A stretch of 64,000 nucleotides of DNA, taken from positions 119,359 to 183,358 of the forward strand of contig JBKECF010000052.1 in the NCBI GenBank assembly GCA_047974375.1. The letters are read 5' to 3'. Each line of letters begins with the position of its first letter. The first letter of the stretch is position 1. The notes beneath the pieces were generated by a model. It did no database searches and was not told where the DNA came from. It saw nothing but the letters and a program-made list of their open reading frames with translations. The position numbers and the translations under genes were made by a program. Positions 26,037 through 35,240 of this stretch are shown piece by piece. The DNA comes from JBKECF01 sp047974375 (GTDB lineage: Bacteria > Bacillota > Clostridia > Lachnospirales > CAMZNU01).

Positions 26037-27957
26037 TCTTACCCTTGGCTCACTGTTTGATGGCAGTGGTGGTTTTCCTTTAGGTGGCTTAATTTCTGGT
26101 ATTGCTCCTTTATGGGCATCAGAAATTGAGCCATTTCCTATTAGAGTAACATCAAAACGAATGCCTGAGGTAAAGCACTTAGGTGATATTAGCACTATTA
26201 ATGGTGCTGAAATAGAACCAGTCGATATTATTACCTTTGGTTCGCCTTGCACTGATATGTCGGTAGCAGGTAAGAGGGCAGGACTTGAGGGAGAACAATC
26301 AGTGCTTTTTTATGAGGCCATTAGAATTATAAAAGAAATGAGGTGTGCTACAAATGGCAGCTATCCAAGATTTATCGTGTGGGAGAATGTGCCGGGAGCA
26401 TTCTCCTCAAATAAAGGAGAGGATTTCAAAGCAGTCCTCGAAAGTATCGCAAAAATCAAAGATGAAACCTTATCTATTCCTAAACCTAAAAAGTGGCTTA
26501 ACGCAGGAGAGATATTGGGAAGAGATTACTCCATTGCATGGAGAACTCTTGATGCACAATACTTTGGAGTTCCCCAACGAAGAAAACGTATCTACCTTGT
26601 CACAGATTTTACAGGTAGGAGTGCCGGAAAAATATTATTTGAGTCCGAAGGCTTGTCAGGGGATTTTAAGAAGAGCATCTGCTCGTGGCAAGGAGCTGCC
26701 GGAAGTACTGAAGTTTGCTTTGGAGAGGCAAGCACTCTTGTTTTAAATGACCAAGGCGGAGAACGTATGGATGTACTTGATAATATGACATCAACACTTA
26801 GGGCAAAGGCTAATCACCCACCTTGTGTTATGTTTGAAAATCATAGTCAAGATACTCGCTACAATGGGCCTTTAGATGTTGCTCCTACAGTTTCTGCAAC
26901 CTACGGAACTGGTGGGAACAATCAGCCTTTTGTAACTACTGAAATAAATACACCTAAGACTCTTAAAATCCGTAGTGGTTGTGAGGGTGGAGGAAAAGGT
27001 GCATTAATACAGGATAATAAATCTGCAACTTTATCATGTAATAATGATCAATCAGTATTTGTTCCAACAGCATATGGGATATGCTCTGATGGTAGTAACT
27101 CTATGAAATCAGGTAATCCTCATAGTGGTATTTACAAGGCTGATACTTCAAGAACTATTGACGGAAATGGTAGTAACCCGTCTTGCAATCAAGGTGGGAT
27201 AGCAGTTGTAGAAAGTTATTCTCTGCAAGGCTCCATGATTGGGCGTAAAGATGAAAACGGACCTATGGGTGATGGGGTTAATAAAGATGTATCTTTCACT
27301 CTTAATACCACGGATAGACACGCAGTTTTTTCTATGACAACTGGTGAATTTATGCAGGTGAATGAAGAAACTGCACCAACATTAGTTGCAAGAGATTATA
27401 AAGACCCTTCTATAGTAACCGAGCCTTGTTATTCCATCGATAGAGAAACATTTAACTGTGGGAAGAACTTTGCGAGGAATCTTGGTATTAAAGAAGATGG
27501 TGTTGCCGCAACCTTAAATGCACAAGGACCATCAGCTGTGGCTTGGAATGGAGAAAATGTATCTCCAACACTTACGGCAAATAATGCAGGTGGGAATCAG
27601 CGAATGCCTGACAAGGGCAACTTCACTTCTGTGGTAGAACCTAACTACACGGTTCGGAGATTAACCCCAAAAGAATGTGGCAGACTTCAAGGATTCCCAG
27701 ACTTTTGGTGCAGTGACCTTGGAACAGAGAATCCTACAAAAGAAGATATTGAATTTTGGGCAGGTGTCTTTGAAACTCATAGAAAGATTATAGGAAAGTT
27801 TGCAAAGCCAAAGACAGAAAAGCAGATCATAAAGTGGCTACAAAATCCACATTCGGATTCTGCAGAGTATAAAATGTGGGGGAATGGTGTGGCACTTCCT
27901 TGTGTTTGCTTGGTGCTTTCAGGAATTGCTTATTACGCACAGAATAATCTCGATTAA
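26029..27957 (+). CDS. Phage DNA (cytosine-5-)-methyltransferase with repeated recognition region
   Basis: 642 residues from the ATG at 26029. SLFDGSGGFPLGG is motif I, and GSPCTDMSVAGKR is motif IV with the catalytic Cys (PCT rather than the common PCQ). WENVPGA is VI, QRRKRIYLV is VIII and RLTPKECGRLQGFP is IX. Between VIII and IX about 300 residues carry some eight degenerate repeats of the form (A/S)xTLxA...P, for example APTVSATYGTGGNNQP, SATLSCNNDQ and SPTLTANNAGG. This is probably a multi-target recognition region. It is separate from the HaeIII-like enzyme at 10872. Confidence 0.88.
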   Translation: MSNLTLGSLFDGSGGFPLGGLISGIAPLWASEIEPFPIRVTSKRMPEVKHLGDISTINGAEIEPVDIITFGSPCTDMSVAGKRAGLEGEQSVLFYEAIRIIKEMRCATNGSYPRFIVWENVPGAFSSNKGEDFKAVLESIAKIKDETLSIPKPKKWLNAGEILGRDYSIAWRTLDAQYFGVPQRRKRIYLVTDFTGRSAGKILFESEGLSGDFKKSICSWQGAAGSTEVCFGEASTLVLNDQGGERMDVLDNMTSTLRAKANHPPCVMFENHSQDTRYNGPLDVAPTVSATYGTGGNNQPFVTTEINTPKTLKIRSGCEGGGKGALIQDNKSATLSCNNDQSVFVPTAYGICSDGSNSMKSGNPHSGIYKADTSRTIDGNGSNPSCNQGGIAVVESYSLQGSMIGRKDENGPMGDGVNKDVSFTLNTTDRHAVFSMTTGEFMQVNEETAPTLVARDYKDPSIVTEPCYSIDRETFNCGKNFARNLGIKEDGVAATLNAQGPSAVAWNGENVSPTLTANNAGGNQRMPDKGNFTSVVEPNYTVRRLTPKECGRLQGFPDFWCSDLGTENPTKEDIEFWAGVFETHRKIIGKFAKPKTEKQIIKWLQNPHSDSAEYKMWGNGVALPCVCLVLSGIAYYAQNNLD

Positions 27958-28030
27958 TTTTACATTATTGACTTGCTATTATGTGCCTTTAGAGTGATAT
28001 ATGTAAGTACCAAAAAACAAGGAGGTACAC

Positions 28031-28740
28031 ATGATGGAAGTTAAATTTAATGTAGCTGGAAAGGACAGAAAACCACTAGTTGCCGCAATTAGTGAAATTA
28101 CAGGTGTAAAATCAAAATACAAAGGGATGCCAACGAGTGCATATGAAATTGATTGTTTCACAGTAGATAAGGAAGGGACACTTATTTTTGATGATAAAGC
28201 AGACAGTGAGGAAATCAAAACTCTGCTTGTGAAACTTGCTGAAAAAGGCTTTGTGGCGGAAATAACTGAAGAATCAAACGAACATACCAATACTTCAGAA
28301 GAAGGGCAACAAAGCGAAAATGTAGGGCTAACGGTGGCAATGCCTGCGACTTACTTTGTAGAGGATGCCTTGAAAAATCTACAGCACATTATCGAGGCAA
28401 AAGGAAACTTAATCAAAAAAGCACTGGGATTAAATAGCCTTCCGATTCTCGAGGATGATGATAAGGTTTCCTTCCCTTGGTTCTCATTTATGCCTGAGGA
28501 CAGCGACACGTCAAGGCCTACACGCATTTCATTTACAGTATTTGTGAAATGGCAAGAAACCAGAAACGCATCAGTTCAAAAGAAAAGGAAGTGGACAATG
28601 AGAAATACGCATTTCGCTGTTTTCTCCTTCGATTAGGCTTTATCGGTGATGAGTACAAGAAGGAACGCAAGATTCTCCTTCAGAACCTCACAGGTTCATC
28701 GGCTTTCAAGGGAGGTGCTAAGAATGAAGTTTCCGAGTAA
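28031..28740 (+). pseudogene. Phage 'virulence protein' family gene, frameshifted
   Basis: The first frame runs MMEVKFNVAGKDRKPLVAA... to about 28510, then changes character. The family's C-terminus (AYTHFI, then CEMARNQKR, FRCFLLRLGFIG and LTGSSAFKGG) continues in the -1 register to the stop at 28738-28740. One missing base near 28511-28516 (TCAAGG where TCAAAGG would restore the frame) explains the break. It is either a real recent lesion or a sequencing or assembly error. Function of the family is unknown despite its name. AGGAGG precedes the ATG; the 3' end overlaps the DUF4314 gene. Confidence 0.75.
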
Positions 28741-28948
28741 AGAAATAATTCAAATGCACCGCAAGAAATATCCAGCAGGCACAAGGGTAGAACTTGTGGA
28801 GATGGATGATATCCAAGCACCAGAAGTGGGAACAAAGGGTACAGTTTGGGGTGTTGATGATACAGGATCTATTATGGTGCAGTGGGATAATGGTTCTGGA
28901 CTTCATGTTATTTATGGAGTTGATAAATGCAAGATTGTAGAAGAATAA
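28724..28948 (+). CDS. DUF4314 protein
   Basis: 74 residues from the ATG at 28724 with GGAGGT 7 nt upstream. It contains the SH3-like DUF4314 pattern: YPAGTRVELVEMDD, VGTKGTVWGVDDTGSIMVQW and a closing GVDKCKIVEE. Proteins of this kind are found in the early-to-packaging interval of Firmicutes phages; the role is unknown. Confidence 0.8.
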   Translation: MKFPSKEIIQMHRKKYPAGTRVELVEMDDIQAPEVGTKGTVWGVDDTGSIMVQWDNGSGLHVIYGVDKCKIVEE

Positions 28949-29002
28949 GACACTAAAAATATGAGATAGCCCTTTGTAGGGCTGTTTCAAGTTACAGATA
29001 AG

Positions 29003-29027
29003 AGACTGCTGATAGTGGTCTTTTTTT
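29003..29027 (+). terminator. Probable terminator before the large terminase
   Basis: A GT-paired stem (AGACTGCT with AGTGGTCT) followed by seven T. A separate AGCCCT/AGGGCT hairpin lies 30 nt upstream. Read-through or antitermination would be needed to reach the late genes if transcription starts upstream. Confidence 0.5.
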
Positions 29028-29050
29028 AATACAAGGAAAGGGGGCAGCAT

Positions 29051-30652
29051 ATGCGAAAATTGAAGAAATACACTCCAACTAAGTTTAAGGCAAAGGATAG
29101 TACTTATAGCAAAGAACACGCAGATTATGCTGTTGCCTTTATTGAAGCTCTTTGTCATACCAAAGGTACGTGGTCAGGCAAAAAGTTTGACCTTATTGAT
29201 TGGCAAGAGAAAATCATCCGTGATATTTTTGGAACAATAAAACCTAATGGTTATAGGCAGTTTAATACTGCGTATATAGAAATTCCTAAAAAGCAAGGTA
29301 AATCGGAACTTGCTGCCGCAGTAGCACTACTTTTATGCTGTGGTGATTTTGAAGAAAGAGCCGAGGTTTATGGTTGTGCAGCTGACCGCCAGCAAGCATC
29401 TATCGTATTTGAGGTAGCTGCTGATATGGTGCGTATGTGTCCTGCGCTAAGTAAGAGAGTAAAAATACTTGCATCCCAAAAGAGAATCATTTATACACCT
29501 ACAAATAGTTTTTATCAAGTATTATCGGCAGAGGCTTATTCCAAGCATGGCTTTAATATTCATGGTGTGGTATTTGATGAACTTCATACACAGCCAAATA
29601 GAAAGCTATTTGATGTTATGACCAAAGGTTCTGGTGATGCCAGAACGCAACCATTATATTTTCTTATTACTACTGCTGGGACAGATACAAATTCTATCTG
29701 TTATGAAACCCACCAAAAGGCAAAAGACATTTTAGAAGGTAGAAAGAATGACACTACCTTCTATCCTGTTATTTATGGGGCAGAAGAGAGTGATGACTGG
29801 ACAGACCCTAAGGTTTGGAAGAAAGCCAATCCCTCCCTTGGAATAACGGTTGGTATTGATAAAGTAAAAGCTGCTTGTGAATCTGCAAAGCAGAACCCAG
29901 CTGAAGAGAATTCTTTTAGGCAGCTTAGACTTAATCAGTGGGTAAAGCAGGCTATCCGTTGGATGCCTATGGATAAATGGGATGCTTGTTCTTTTAAGGT
30001 AGATGAAGATTCCCTAAAAGGGCGTGTTTGTTATGGTGGCTTAGACCTTTCTAGTACAACGGACATTACAGCTTTTGTACTAGTATTCCCACCAGTGGAT
30101 GAAGATGATAAATTCTGTGTACTACCTTATTTTTGGATACCAGAAGAAACAATAGATCTTCGTGTAAAGCGTGACCATGTTCCTTATGATGTTTGGGAAA
30201 GGCAAGGTTTTATACAAACTACAGAAGGTAATGTAGTTCATTATGGCTTTATCGAAAAATTTATAGAAAAGCTTGGTGAAAAGTTTAATATCCGTGAAAT
30301 AGCTTTTGACCGTTGGGGTGCTGTTCAGATGGTGCAGAATCTTGAGGGGATGGGGTTTACCGTTGTGCCATTTGGACAGGGATTTAAGGATATGAGTCCA
30401 CCAACAAAGGAACTTATGAAATTAACGCTAGAACAGAGACTTGCGCATAGTGGGCATCCGGTTCTTAGATGGATGATGGATAATATCTTCATTAGAACTG
30501 ACCCTGCTGGAAACATCAAAGCAGACAAAGAGAAATCAACAGAAAAGATAGATGGTGCGGTGGCAACGATAATGGCTCTTGATAGAGCAATTCGTTGTGG
30601 TAATGAGGCAGGAGCTTCTGTTTATGATGACAGAGGCATTTTGTTTATTTAA
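29051..30652 (+). CDS. terL: Terminase large subunit
   Basis: 533 residues; ATP-driven DNA packaging motor and nuclease. The ATPase half has a Walker A-like IPKKQGKSELAAA near 78-90 and Walker B VVFDELHT near 172. The nuclease half begins with GGLDLSSTTDITAFVL, its acidic residues coordinating metal, and includes FDRWGA and DNIFIRTDPAGNIK near the end. The length fits HK97/Terminase_1 proteins. Ribosome site AAAGGGGG. It is followed by a small gene with its own promoter, then the portal. Confidence 0.93.
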   Translation: MRKLKKYTPTKFKAKDSTYSKEHADYAVAFIEALCHTKGTWSGKKFDLIDWQEKIIRDIFGTIKPNGYRQFNTAYIEIPKKQGKSELAAAVALLLCCGDFEERAEVYGCAADRQQASIVFEVAADMVRMCPALSKRVKILASQKRIIYTPTNSFYQVLSAEAYSKHGFNIHGVVFDELHTQPNRKLFDVMTKGSGDARTQPLYFLITTAGTDTNSICYETHQKAKDILEGRKNDTTFYPVIYGAEESDDWTDPKVWKKANPSLGITVGIDKVKAACESAKQNPAEENSFRQLRLNQWVKQAIRWMPMDKWDACSFKVDEDSLKGRVCYGGLDLSSTTDITAFVLVFPPVDEDDKFCVLPYFWIPEETIDLRVKRDHVPYDVWERQGFIQTTEGNVVHYGFIEKFIEKLGEKFNIREIAFDRWGAVQMVQNLEGMGFTVVPFGQGFKDMSPPTKELMKLTLEQRLAHSGHPVLRWMMDNIFIRTDPAGNIKADKEKSTEKIDGAVATIMALDRAIRCGNEAGASVYDDRGILFI

Positions 30653-30664
30653 CCTGTAATTATC

Positions 30665-30739
30665 TTTGATTTGCAACGGTTAAACACTATGTTTAGCAAA
30701 TCAAAATCATACCACAGCTGCAATATTTTGTGCTATACT
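30665..30739 (+). promoter_or_regulatory. Inverted repeat and extended -10 promoter of the inserted gene
   Basis: TTTGATTTGC (30665-30674) pairs perfectly with 30696-30705; inner arms TAAAC and GTTTA add to it. Downstream is TATACT (30734-30739) with an extended TG, about 30 bp before the start codon at 30768. Fits terminator-plus-promoter or an operator. Confidence 0.6.
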
Positions 30740-30767
30740 GACCTTAAAAAGTTAAGGAGGTAAGTAC

Positions 30768-31133
30768 ATGGAAAAGGTATTGAGAAGTATAGATAAAATA
30801 AATGATGATATCAAGTCTGCGGGACAATCATTTTTAGGACTACATTTGGAAGATATTATTAGGAGATTTTCAGAATTAGGAGATCGGACATTAAAGAATA
30901 AGATGATTGATGAATATTATAAAAAGCAGCATGGATTTTTTGATAAGCATGAGGGTGGAACAAGAACAAGAGTGAACGCAGCTATCAGAATAATAAAATC
31001 GGGCGAAGTTGTATATGCCCTCAAGATAATTGATGGTTCTGATCCTAGAGTTGTGCCAGAGGCAGTGGATAATGCAAAAGAAACTCTGAGAAAAATTCAA
31101 GTTGGGGAATTAATTTTACCAACTTTTCAATAA
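30768..31133 (+). CDS. Uncharacterised moron gene between terminase and portal
   Basis: 121 residues, no family recognised. Mostly helical and charged: VLRSIDKINDDIKSAGQSF, LEDIIRRFSELGDRTLKNK, a GGTRTRVNAAIRIIKSG segment and KETLRKIQVGEL at the end. It has its own extended -10 promoter and strong AAGGAGG site, and splits terminase from portal, which are normally adjacent. Independently expressed inserts like this in late operons are often lysogenic conversion, superinfection-exclusion or anti-defence genes; that is inference. Confidence 0.7.
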   Translation: MEKVLRSIDKINDDIKSAGQSFLGLHLEDIIRRFSELGDRTLKNKMIDEYYKKQHGFFDKHEGGTRTRVNAAIRIIKSGEVVYALKIIDGSDPRVVPEAVDNAKETLRKIQVGELILPTFQ

Positions 31134-31212
31134 ATAATTAAACATATTCAAGCATCTATCAATTAGGTAGGTGCTTTTCTTATGCCTGTTTTTAGAAGGG
31201 AAGTGATAGTTT

Positions 31213-32472
31213 ATGAATATATTAAACGGTTTATTTAAGTCAAGAGATAAGCCTACAAACAGAACAGCAGGAAGTGCATACAGTTTCTTTTTAGGGGGTA
31301 CAACTTCTGGAAAACCAGTTACTGAAAGAACTGCTATGCAAATGACTGCCGTATATTCTTGCGTGAGAATTTTAGCTGAGGCTGTGGCAGGATTGCCTCT
31401 CCATTTGTACGAGTATACAGATAATGGTGGCAAAGAAAAATCTATTAATAACCCACTATATTTTCTCCTGCATGATGAACCTAACCCTGAAATGACGTCC
31501 TTTGTATTTCGTGAAACATTAATGACGCATTTACTCTTGTGGGGGAATGCCTATGCACAGATTATTAGAAATGGAAAAGGTGAAGTAGTAGCCTTATATC
31601 CTTTAATGCCAAACCGAATGACTGTTGATAGAGATGAAAACGGACAACTTTATTACACTTATTTTACAAGCAGTCTTGATGTTCCAAATATGAAAGGGAG
31701 TTCTGTAAAGTTACACCCTTCTGATATACTTCATATTCCTGGTCTTGGATTTGATGGACTCGTGGGATATTCTCCTATTGCTATGGCAAAAAATGCTATA
31801 GGTATGGCAATTGCCTGTGAGGAATACGGAGCCAAGTTCTTTGCCAACGGTGCTGCACCGGGCGGTGTGCTAGAGCATCCGGGAACATTAAAAGACCCTA
31901 CAAGAGTTCGGGAAAGTTGGAATGCGACCTTTGGTGGTAGCAGTAATTCAAGTAAGGTGGCTGTTTTAGAGGAAGGAATGAAATATACACCTATATCAAT
32001 TTCTCCAGAGCAGGCACAATTTCTTGAAACAAGGAAATTTCAAATCAATGAGATAGCTAGAATTTTCAGAGTACCACCTCATATGGTTGGTGATCTTGAG
32101 AAGTCTAGCTTTTCTAATATAGAACAGCAATCTTTGGAGTTTGTTAAGTACACTCTAGACCCTTGGGTATCGAGGTGGGAACAAGCAATGGTGCGTTCTC
32201 TACTTTCGCCTAAAGATAAAAGAAAATATTTCATCAAGTTCAATGTAGACGGGTTACTTCGAGGTGATTACCAAAGTCGTATGGGTGGTTATGCTACTGC
32301 AAGGCAAAACGGATGGATGAGCGCTAATGACATTAGGGAGCTTGAAAATTTGGATCGAATACCAGAAGAACTAGGTGGTGATTTATATCTGATTAATGGA
32401 AATATGACAAAGCTACAGGATGCAGGAATATTTGCTAGTAAAAATAATTTAGGAATGGAGGAAAGCAAGTGA
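31213..32472 (+). CDS. Portal protein (HK97 family)
   Basis: 419 residues forming the dodecameric DNA gate of the capsid vertex. Family segments: YSCVRILAEAVAGLPLHLY, PNPEMTSFVFRETLMTHLLL, DILHIPGLGFDGLVGYSPI and the stem/crown region with KFQINEIARIFRVPPHMVGD and STFSNIEQQ-like SSFSNIEQQSLEFVKYTL. The stop overlaps the protease start (GTGA), the usual portal-protease coupling. Confidence 0.93.
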   Translation: MNILNGLFKSRDKPTNRTAGSAYSFFLGGTTSGKPVTERTAMQMTAVYSCVRILAEAVAGLPLHLYEYTDNGGKEKSINNPLYFLLHDEPNPEMTSFVFRETLMTHLLLWGNAYAQIIRNGKGEVVALYPLMPNRMTVDRDENGQLYYTYFTSSLDVPNMKGSSVKLHPSDILHIPGLGFDGLVGYSPIAMAKNAIGMAIACEEYGAKFFANGAAPGGVLEHPGTLKDPTRVRESWNATFGGSSNSSKVAVLEEGMKYTPISISPEQAQFLETRKFQINEIARIFRVPPHMVGDLEKSSFSNIEQQSLEFVKYTLDPWVSRWEQAMVRSLLSPKDKRKYFIKFNVDGLLRGDYQSRMGGYATARQNGWMSANDIRELENLDRIPEELGGDLYLINGNMTKLQDAGIFASKNNLGMEESK

Positions 32473-33167
32473 AGAAATTTTGGAACTGGGTAAAGGATGA
32501 CAATTCCGATACCAGAACTTTATACCTTAATGGTGCAATTGCTGAAGAAAGCTGGTTTGATGATGAAGTAACTCCAAAAGCATTTAAGGCAGAACTTTTA
32601 AGTGGAGAAGGAGATATCACTCTATGGATTAATAGTCCCGGTGGAGATTGCATTGCTGCAAGTCAGATTTATGCAATGCTTATGGATTACAAAGGAAACA
32701 TCACAGTAAAGGTTGACGGCATTGCAGCGTCAGCGGCAAGTGTTATTGCTATGGCAGGGACTAACGTACTTATGGCTCCTACAGCCCTTATGATGATTCA
32801 TAATCCTTTGACAGTTGCTATTGGTGATAGTGAGGAAATGCAAAAAGCCATTGATATGCTCTCGGAAGTTAAGGAAAGCATCATCAATGCTTATGAAATC
32901 AAGACATCTTTATCTCGTACAAGGCTATCACATCTTATGGATGCAGAAACATGGCTAAATGCCAATAAAGCATTAGAACTTGGCTTTGCAGATGGAATCT
33001 TAAAGGATGAGAAAAAAGCAAAGATATCTGATGATGTGACCTATGCCTTTAGTAGATGTGCAGTAACCAACTCGCTACTTGACAAAATGGTAGTAAAAAA
33101 GGCTACTAAAACAAATAAAAATCAACCATCAATTGAGACGCTTAAAGAGCGTCTTAAATTAATTTAG
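32469..33167 (+). CDS. ClpP-like head maturation protease
   Basis: 232 residues of the S14 fold. WINSPGGDCIAASQIYAML forms the oxyanion strand, GIAASAASVIAMAG carries the nucleophile Ser and MMIHNPL the catalytic His. It cleaves the N-terminal scaffold-like region of the capsid protein encoded next. GTG start with GGAGGAAA, coupled to the portal. Confidence 0.92.
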   Translation: MKKFWNWVKDDNSDTRTLYLNGAIAEESWFDDEVTPKAFKAELLSGEGDITLWINSPGGDCIAASQIYAMLMDYKGNITVKVDGIAASAASVIAMAGTNVLMAPTALMMIHNPLTVAIGDSEEMQKAIDMLSEVKESIINAYEIKTSLSRTRLSHLMDAETWLNANKALELGFADGILKDEKKAKISDDVTYAFSRCAVTNSLLDKMVVKKATKTNKNQPSIETLKERLKLI

Positions 33168-33181
33168 GGAGGAATTTCAAT

Positions 33182-34378
33182 ATGAATAAACTTATGGAAC
33201 TATATGAAAAGCGTAATAAGGCTGTGGCTGATGCAAGAGCATTTCTTGATAGCAAGCGAAATGAAAGCGACATTCTCTCAGAAGAGGATAATGCTACTTA
33301 CACAAAAATGGAGAATTCTATTATGGCTTTGACTAAGGAAATCGAGAGGGAAAGCAGACTGACAGCAATTGATGCTGAAATGTCAAAACCAACAAGTAAT
33401 CCTATTCTTGGCACTCCAACAAAGCCACAGACAAATGAAAAACCTAAAACAGGAGTTGCAACAGATGAGTATAAAGAATCTATGCTCAATGCCCTTCGTA
33501 CTAATTTTAGAAGAATAAGCAATGTACTACAAGAAGGTGTTGATGCTGATGGTGGATACCTTGTTCCAACAGAATATGATACTCGCCTAATTGAGGGCTT
33601 AACAGAAGAAAATATTATGCGTAAGCTTGCAACTATCATCAAAACAGGTGCTGAAAGAAAGATTAATATTGCAGCATCTACTCCTGCGGCAGCTTGGATT
33701 GATGAAGGTGAGGCTCTGACCTTTGGAGATGCTAAATTTGACCAGATTAACCTTGATGCACATAAACTCCATGTGGCAGTTAAGGTGACAGAAGAACTTC
33801 TCTATGATAATGTGTTTAATCTTGAAATCTATATCCTTAATAGGTTTGCTAAAGCACTTGCAAATGCAGAGGAAGATGCATTTTTAAATGGAGATGGCAC
33901 AGGAAAGCCACTTGGTATCTTTGCAGCTACTGGTGGTGGACAAATTGCTGTAACTACTGCTAGTGCTACTGCGATTACTGCTGATGAGGTAATCAATTTG
34001 ATTTATTCATTAAAGCGTCCATATCGTAAGAATGCTGCATTTATAACCAATGATCAAACTCTTGCAATTCTTAGAAAATTAAAGGACGGTAATGGTGCAT
34101 ATATTTGGCAACCATCTTACCAAGTAGGAGAACCAGATAGTTTGCTTGGTTATCCTGTTTATACATCAGCTTATGTTCCAACAGTAGCAGCAGGAAATCC
34201 TGTCATGGCTTTTGGTGATTACAGCTACTATAACATTGGGGATCGTGGTTCTCGTTCCTTTGCTGAGTTAAAAGAATTATTTGCAGGGAATGGCATGATT
34301 GGATTTGTAGCTAAAGAGCGTGTAGATGGTAGACTCGTTCTTCCAGAGGCAGTGCAGATTCTGAAAATGAAAGGTTAA
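33182..34378 (+). CDS. Major capsid protein (HK97 fold)
   Basis: 398 residues. Residues 1 to about 95 are a helical, charged delta/scaffold domain ending in a Pro/Thr-rich linker (GTPTKPQTNEKPKTG), the likely protease cut region. The HK97 core starts near VLQEGVDADGGYLVPTEY and includes AAAWIDEGEALTFGDAKF, LANAEEDAFLNGDGTGKPLGI and the terminal FVAKERVDGRLVLPEAVQIL. Preceded by GGGAGGAA. Confidence 0.95.
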   Translation: MNKLMELYEKRNKAVADARAFLDSKRNESDILSEEDNATYTKMENSIMALTKEIERESRLTAIDAEMSKPTSNPILGTPTKPQTNEKPKTGVATDEYKESMLNALRTNFRRISNVLQEGVDADGGYLVPTEYDTRLIEGLTEENIMRKLATIIKTGAERKINIAASTPAAAWIDEGEALTFGDAKFDQINLDAHKLHVAVKVTEELLYDNVFNLEIYILNRFAKALANAEEDAFLNGDGTGKPLGIFAATGGGQIAVTTASATAITADEVINLIYSLKRPYRKNAAFITNDQTLAILRKLKDGNGAYIWQPSYQVGEPDSLLGYPVYTSAYVPTVAAGNPVMAFGDYSYYNIGDRGSRSFAELKELFAGNGMIGFVAKERVDGRLVLPEAVQILKMKG

Positions 34379-34390
34379 TGGAGGTGCAGT

Positions 34391-34615
34391 ATGAGTTATA
34401 CAGCGAAGAATTACTCTGAGCAAGGTGGAGAAAAATGGGTTGTTCATGGGGTGCTTGAGATAACTGAAGAAGGAGTGCTTATCTTAAATGGTAAGCCTTT
34501 GATTAGAGCAGAAGTCCAAACCACAAGTACAGCCACCACAATAGAAGATTTAAAAACTGATTTTAATTTGCTTCTTGAGAAACTAAAGTCCGCAGGATTT
34601 ATGGAAACAGAATAA
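34391..34615 (+). CDS. Head fiber protein
   Basis: 74 residues matching the phage head-fiber family pattern: MSYTAKNYSEQGGEKWVVHG, LEITEEGVLILNGKP and a C-terminal STATTIEDLKTDFNLLLEKL coiled segment. Known homologues decorate the capsid. Position directly after the capsid gene supports it. Confidence 0.75.
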   Translation: MSYTAKNYSEQGGEKWVVHGVLEITEEGVLILNGKPLIRAEVQTTSTATTIEDLKTDFNLLLEKLKSAGFMETE

Positions 34616-34633
34616 AAGGACGGTGATGGGTGT

Positions 34634-34909
34634 ATGGTTGTCACTTTAGAGGAAGCAAAGTTATATTTAAGAGTCGATGGTGATGAGGAAAATACACTCA
34701 TCACCAGTTTTATTACTACAGCCGAAGAAATGTGTGAAGGGATTCTAAGGTTTCCATTAACTGACTTTACAGAACTACCAGAGACAGTAAAACAAGCAAT
34801 TTGTTATGCAGTAGCCAATATGTATGAAGAACGGGAGAAAACAAATATCAAGGAAGTCTATGATGTGATGAAAAGGCTGCTATTCTCATATAGAAAAGAA
34901 AGCTGGTGA
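34634..34909 (+). CDS. Head-tail connector (gp6-like)
   Basis: 91 residues, all helical, of the DNA-packaging/gp6-like adaptor family: VTLEEAKLYLRVDGDEENTL, FITTAEEMCEGIL and PETVKQAICYAVANMYEERE. It forms a ring below the portal. It is followed within 4 nt by the head closure gene. Confidence 0.85.
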   Translation: MVVTLEEAKLYLRVDGDEENTLITSFITTAEEMCEGILRFPLTDFTELPETVKQAICYAVANMYEEREKTNIKEVYDVMKRLLFSYRKESW

Positions 34910-34913
34910 TGTA

Positions 34914-35240
34914 ATGGGCATTGGGGAATTAAAGCATAGAATAACCTTCCAAGCTTTATCAAGTGTCGTTAATGAAAATGGGTTTGAAACTGAAAATTAT
35001 GAGGATTTTAAAACAGTATGGGCAAAGGTTACAAATCTTCATGGTAAAGAGTATTTTGAGGCAGCAGCTATTCAGAAAGAAAAAACAGTCAAGTTCATAA
35101 TTAGAGCAATCGAGGGACTCGATGAAAGCATGAAGATATTATTTCAAGAAAAAACTTATAATATCACCTTCATTGACAACATCAAGTATGAAAATAAATA
35201 CATTGAGATAAAGGCTTTGGCGGTGGATGCGGATGGGTAA
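34914..35240 (+). CDS. Head closure protein (SPP1 gp16-like)
   Basis: 108 residues of the SPP1 gp16/HK97 head-tail adaptor beta-barrel type: GELKHRITFQALSSVVNENG, VWAKVTNLHGKEYFEAA and TVKFIIRAIEGLDESMKI. It joins the connector to the tail. The 3' end overlaps the next gene by 14 nt. Confidence 0.82.
   Translation: MGIGELKHRITFQALSSVVNENGFETENYEDFKTVWAKVTNLHGKEYFEAAAIQKEKTVKFIIRAIEGLDESMKILFQEKTYNITFIDNIKYENKYIEIKALAVDADG

Noticed and set aside
28500..28560. Programmed frameshift in the virulence-protein gene
   Set aside because: No slippery heptamer or downstream structure at the break; a deletion is simpler.
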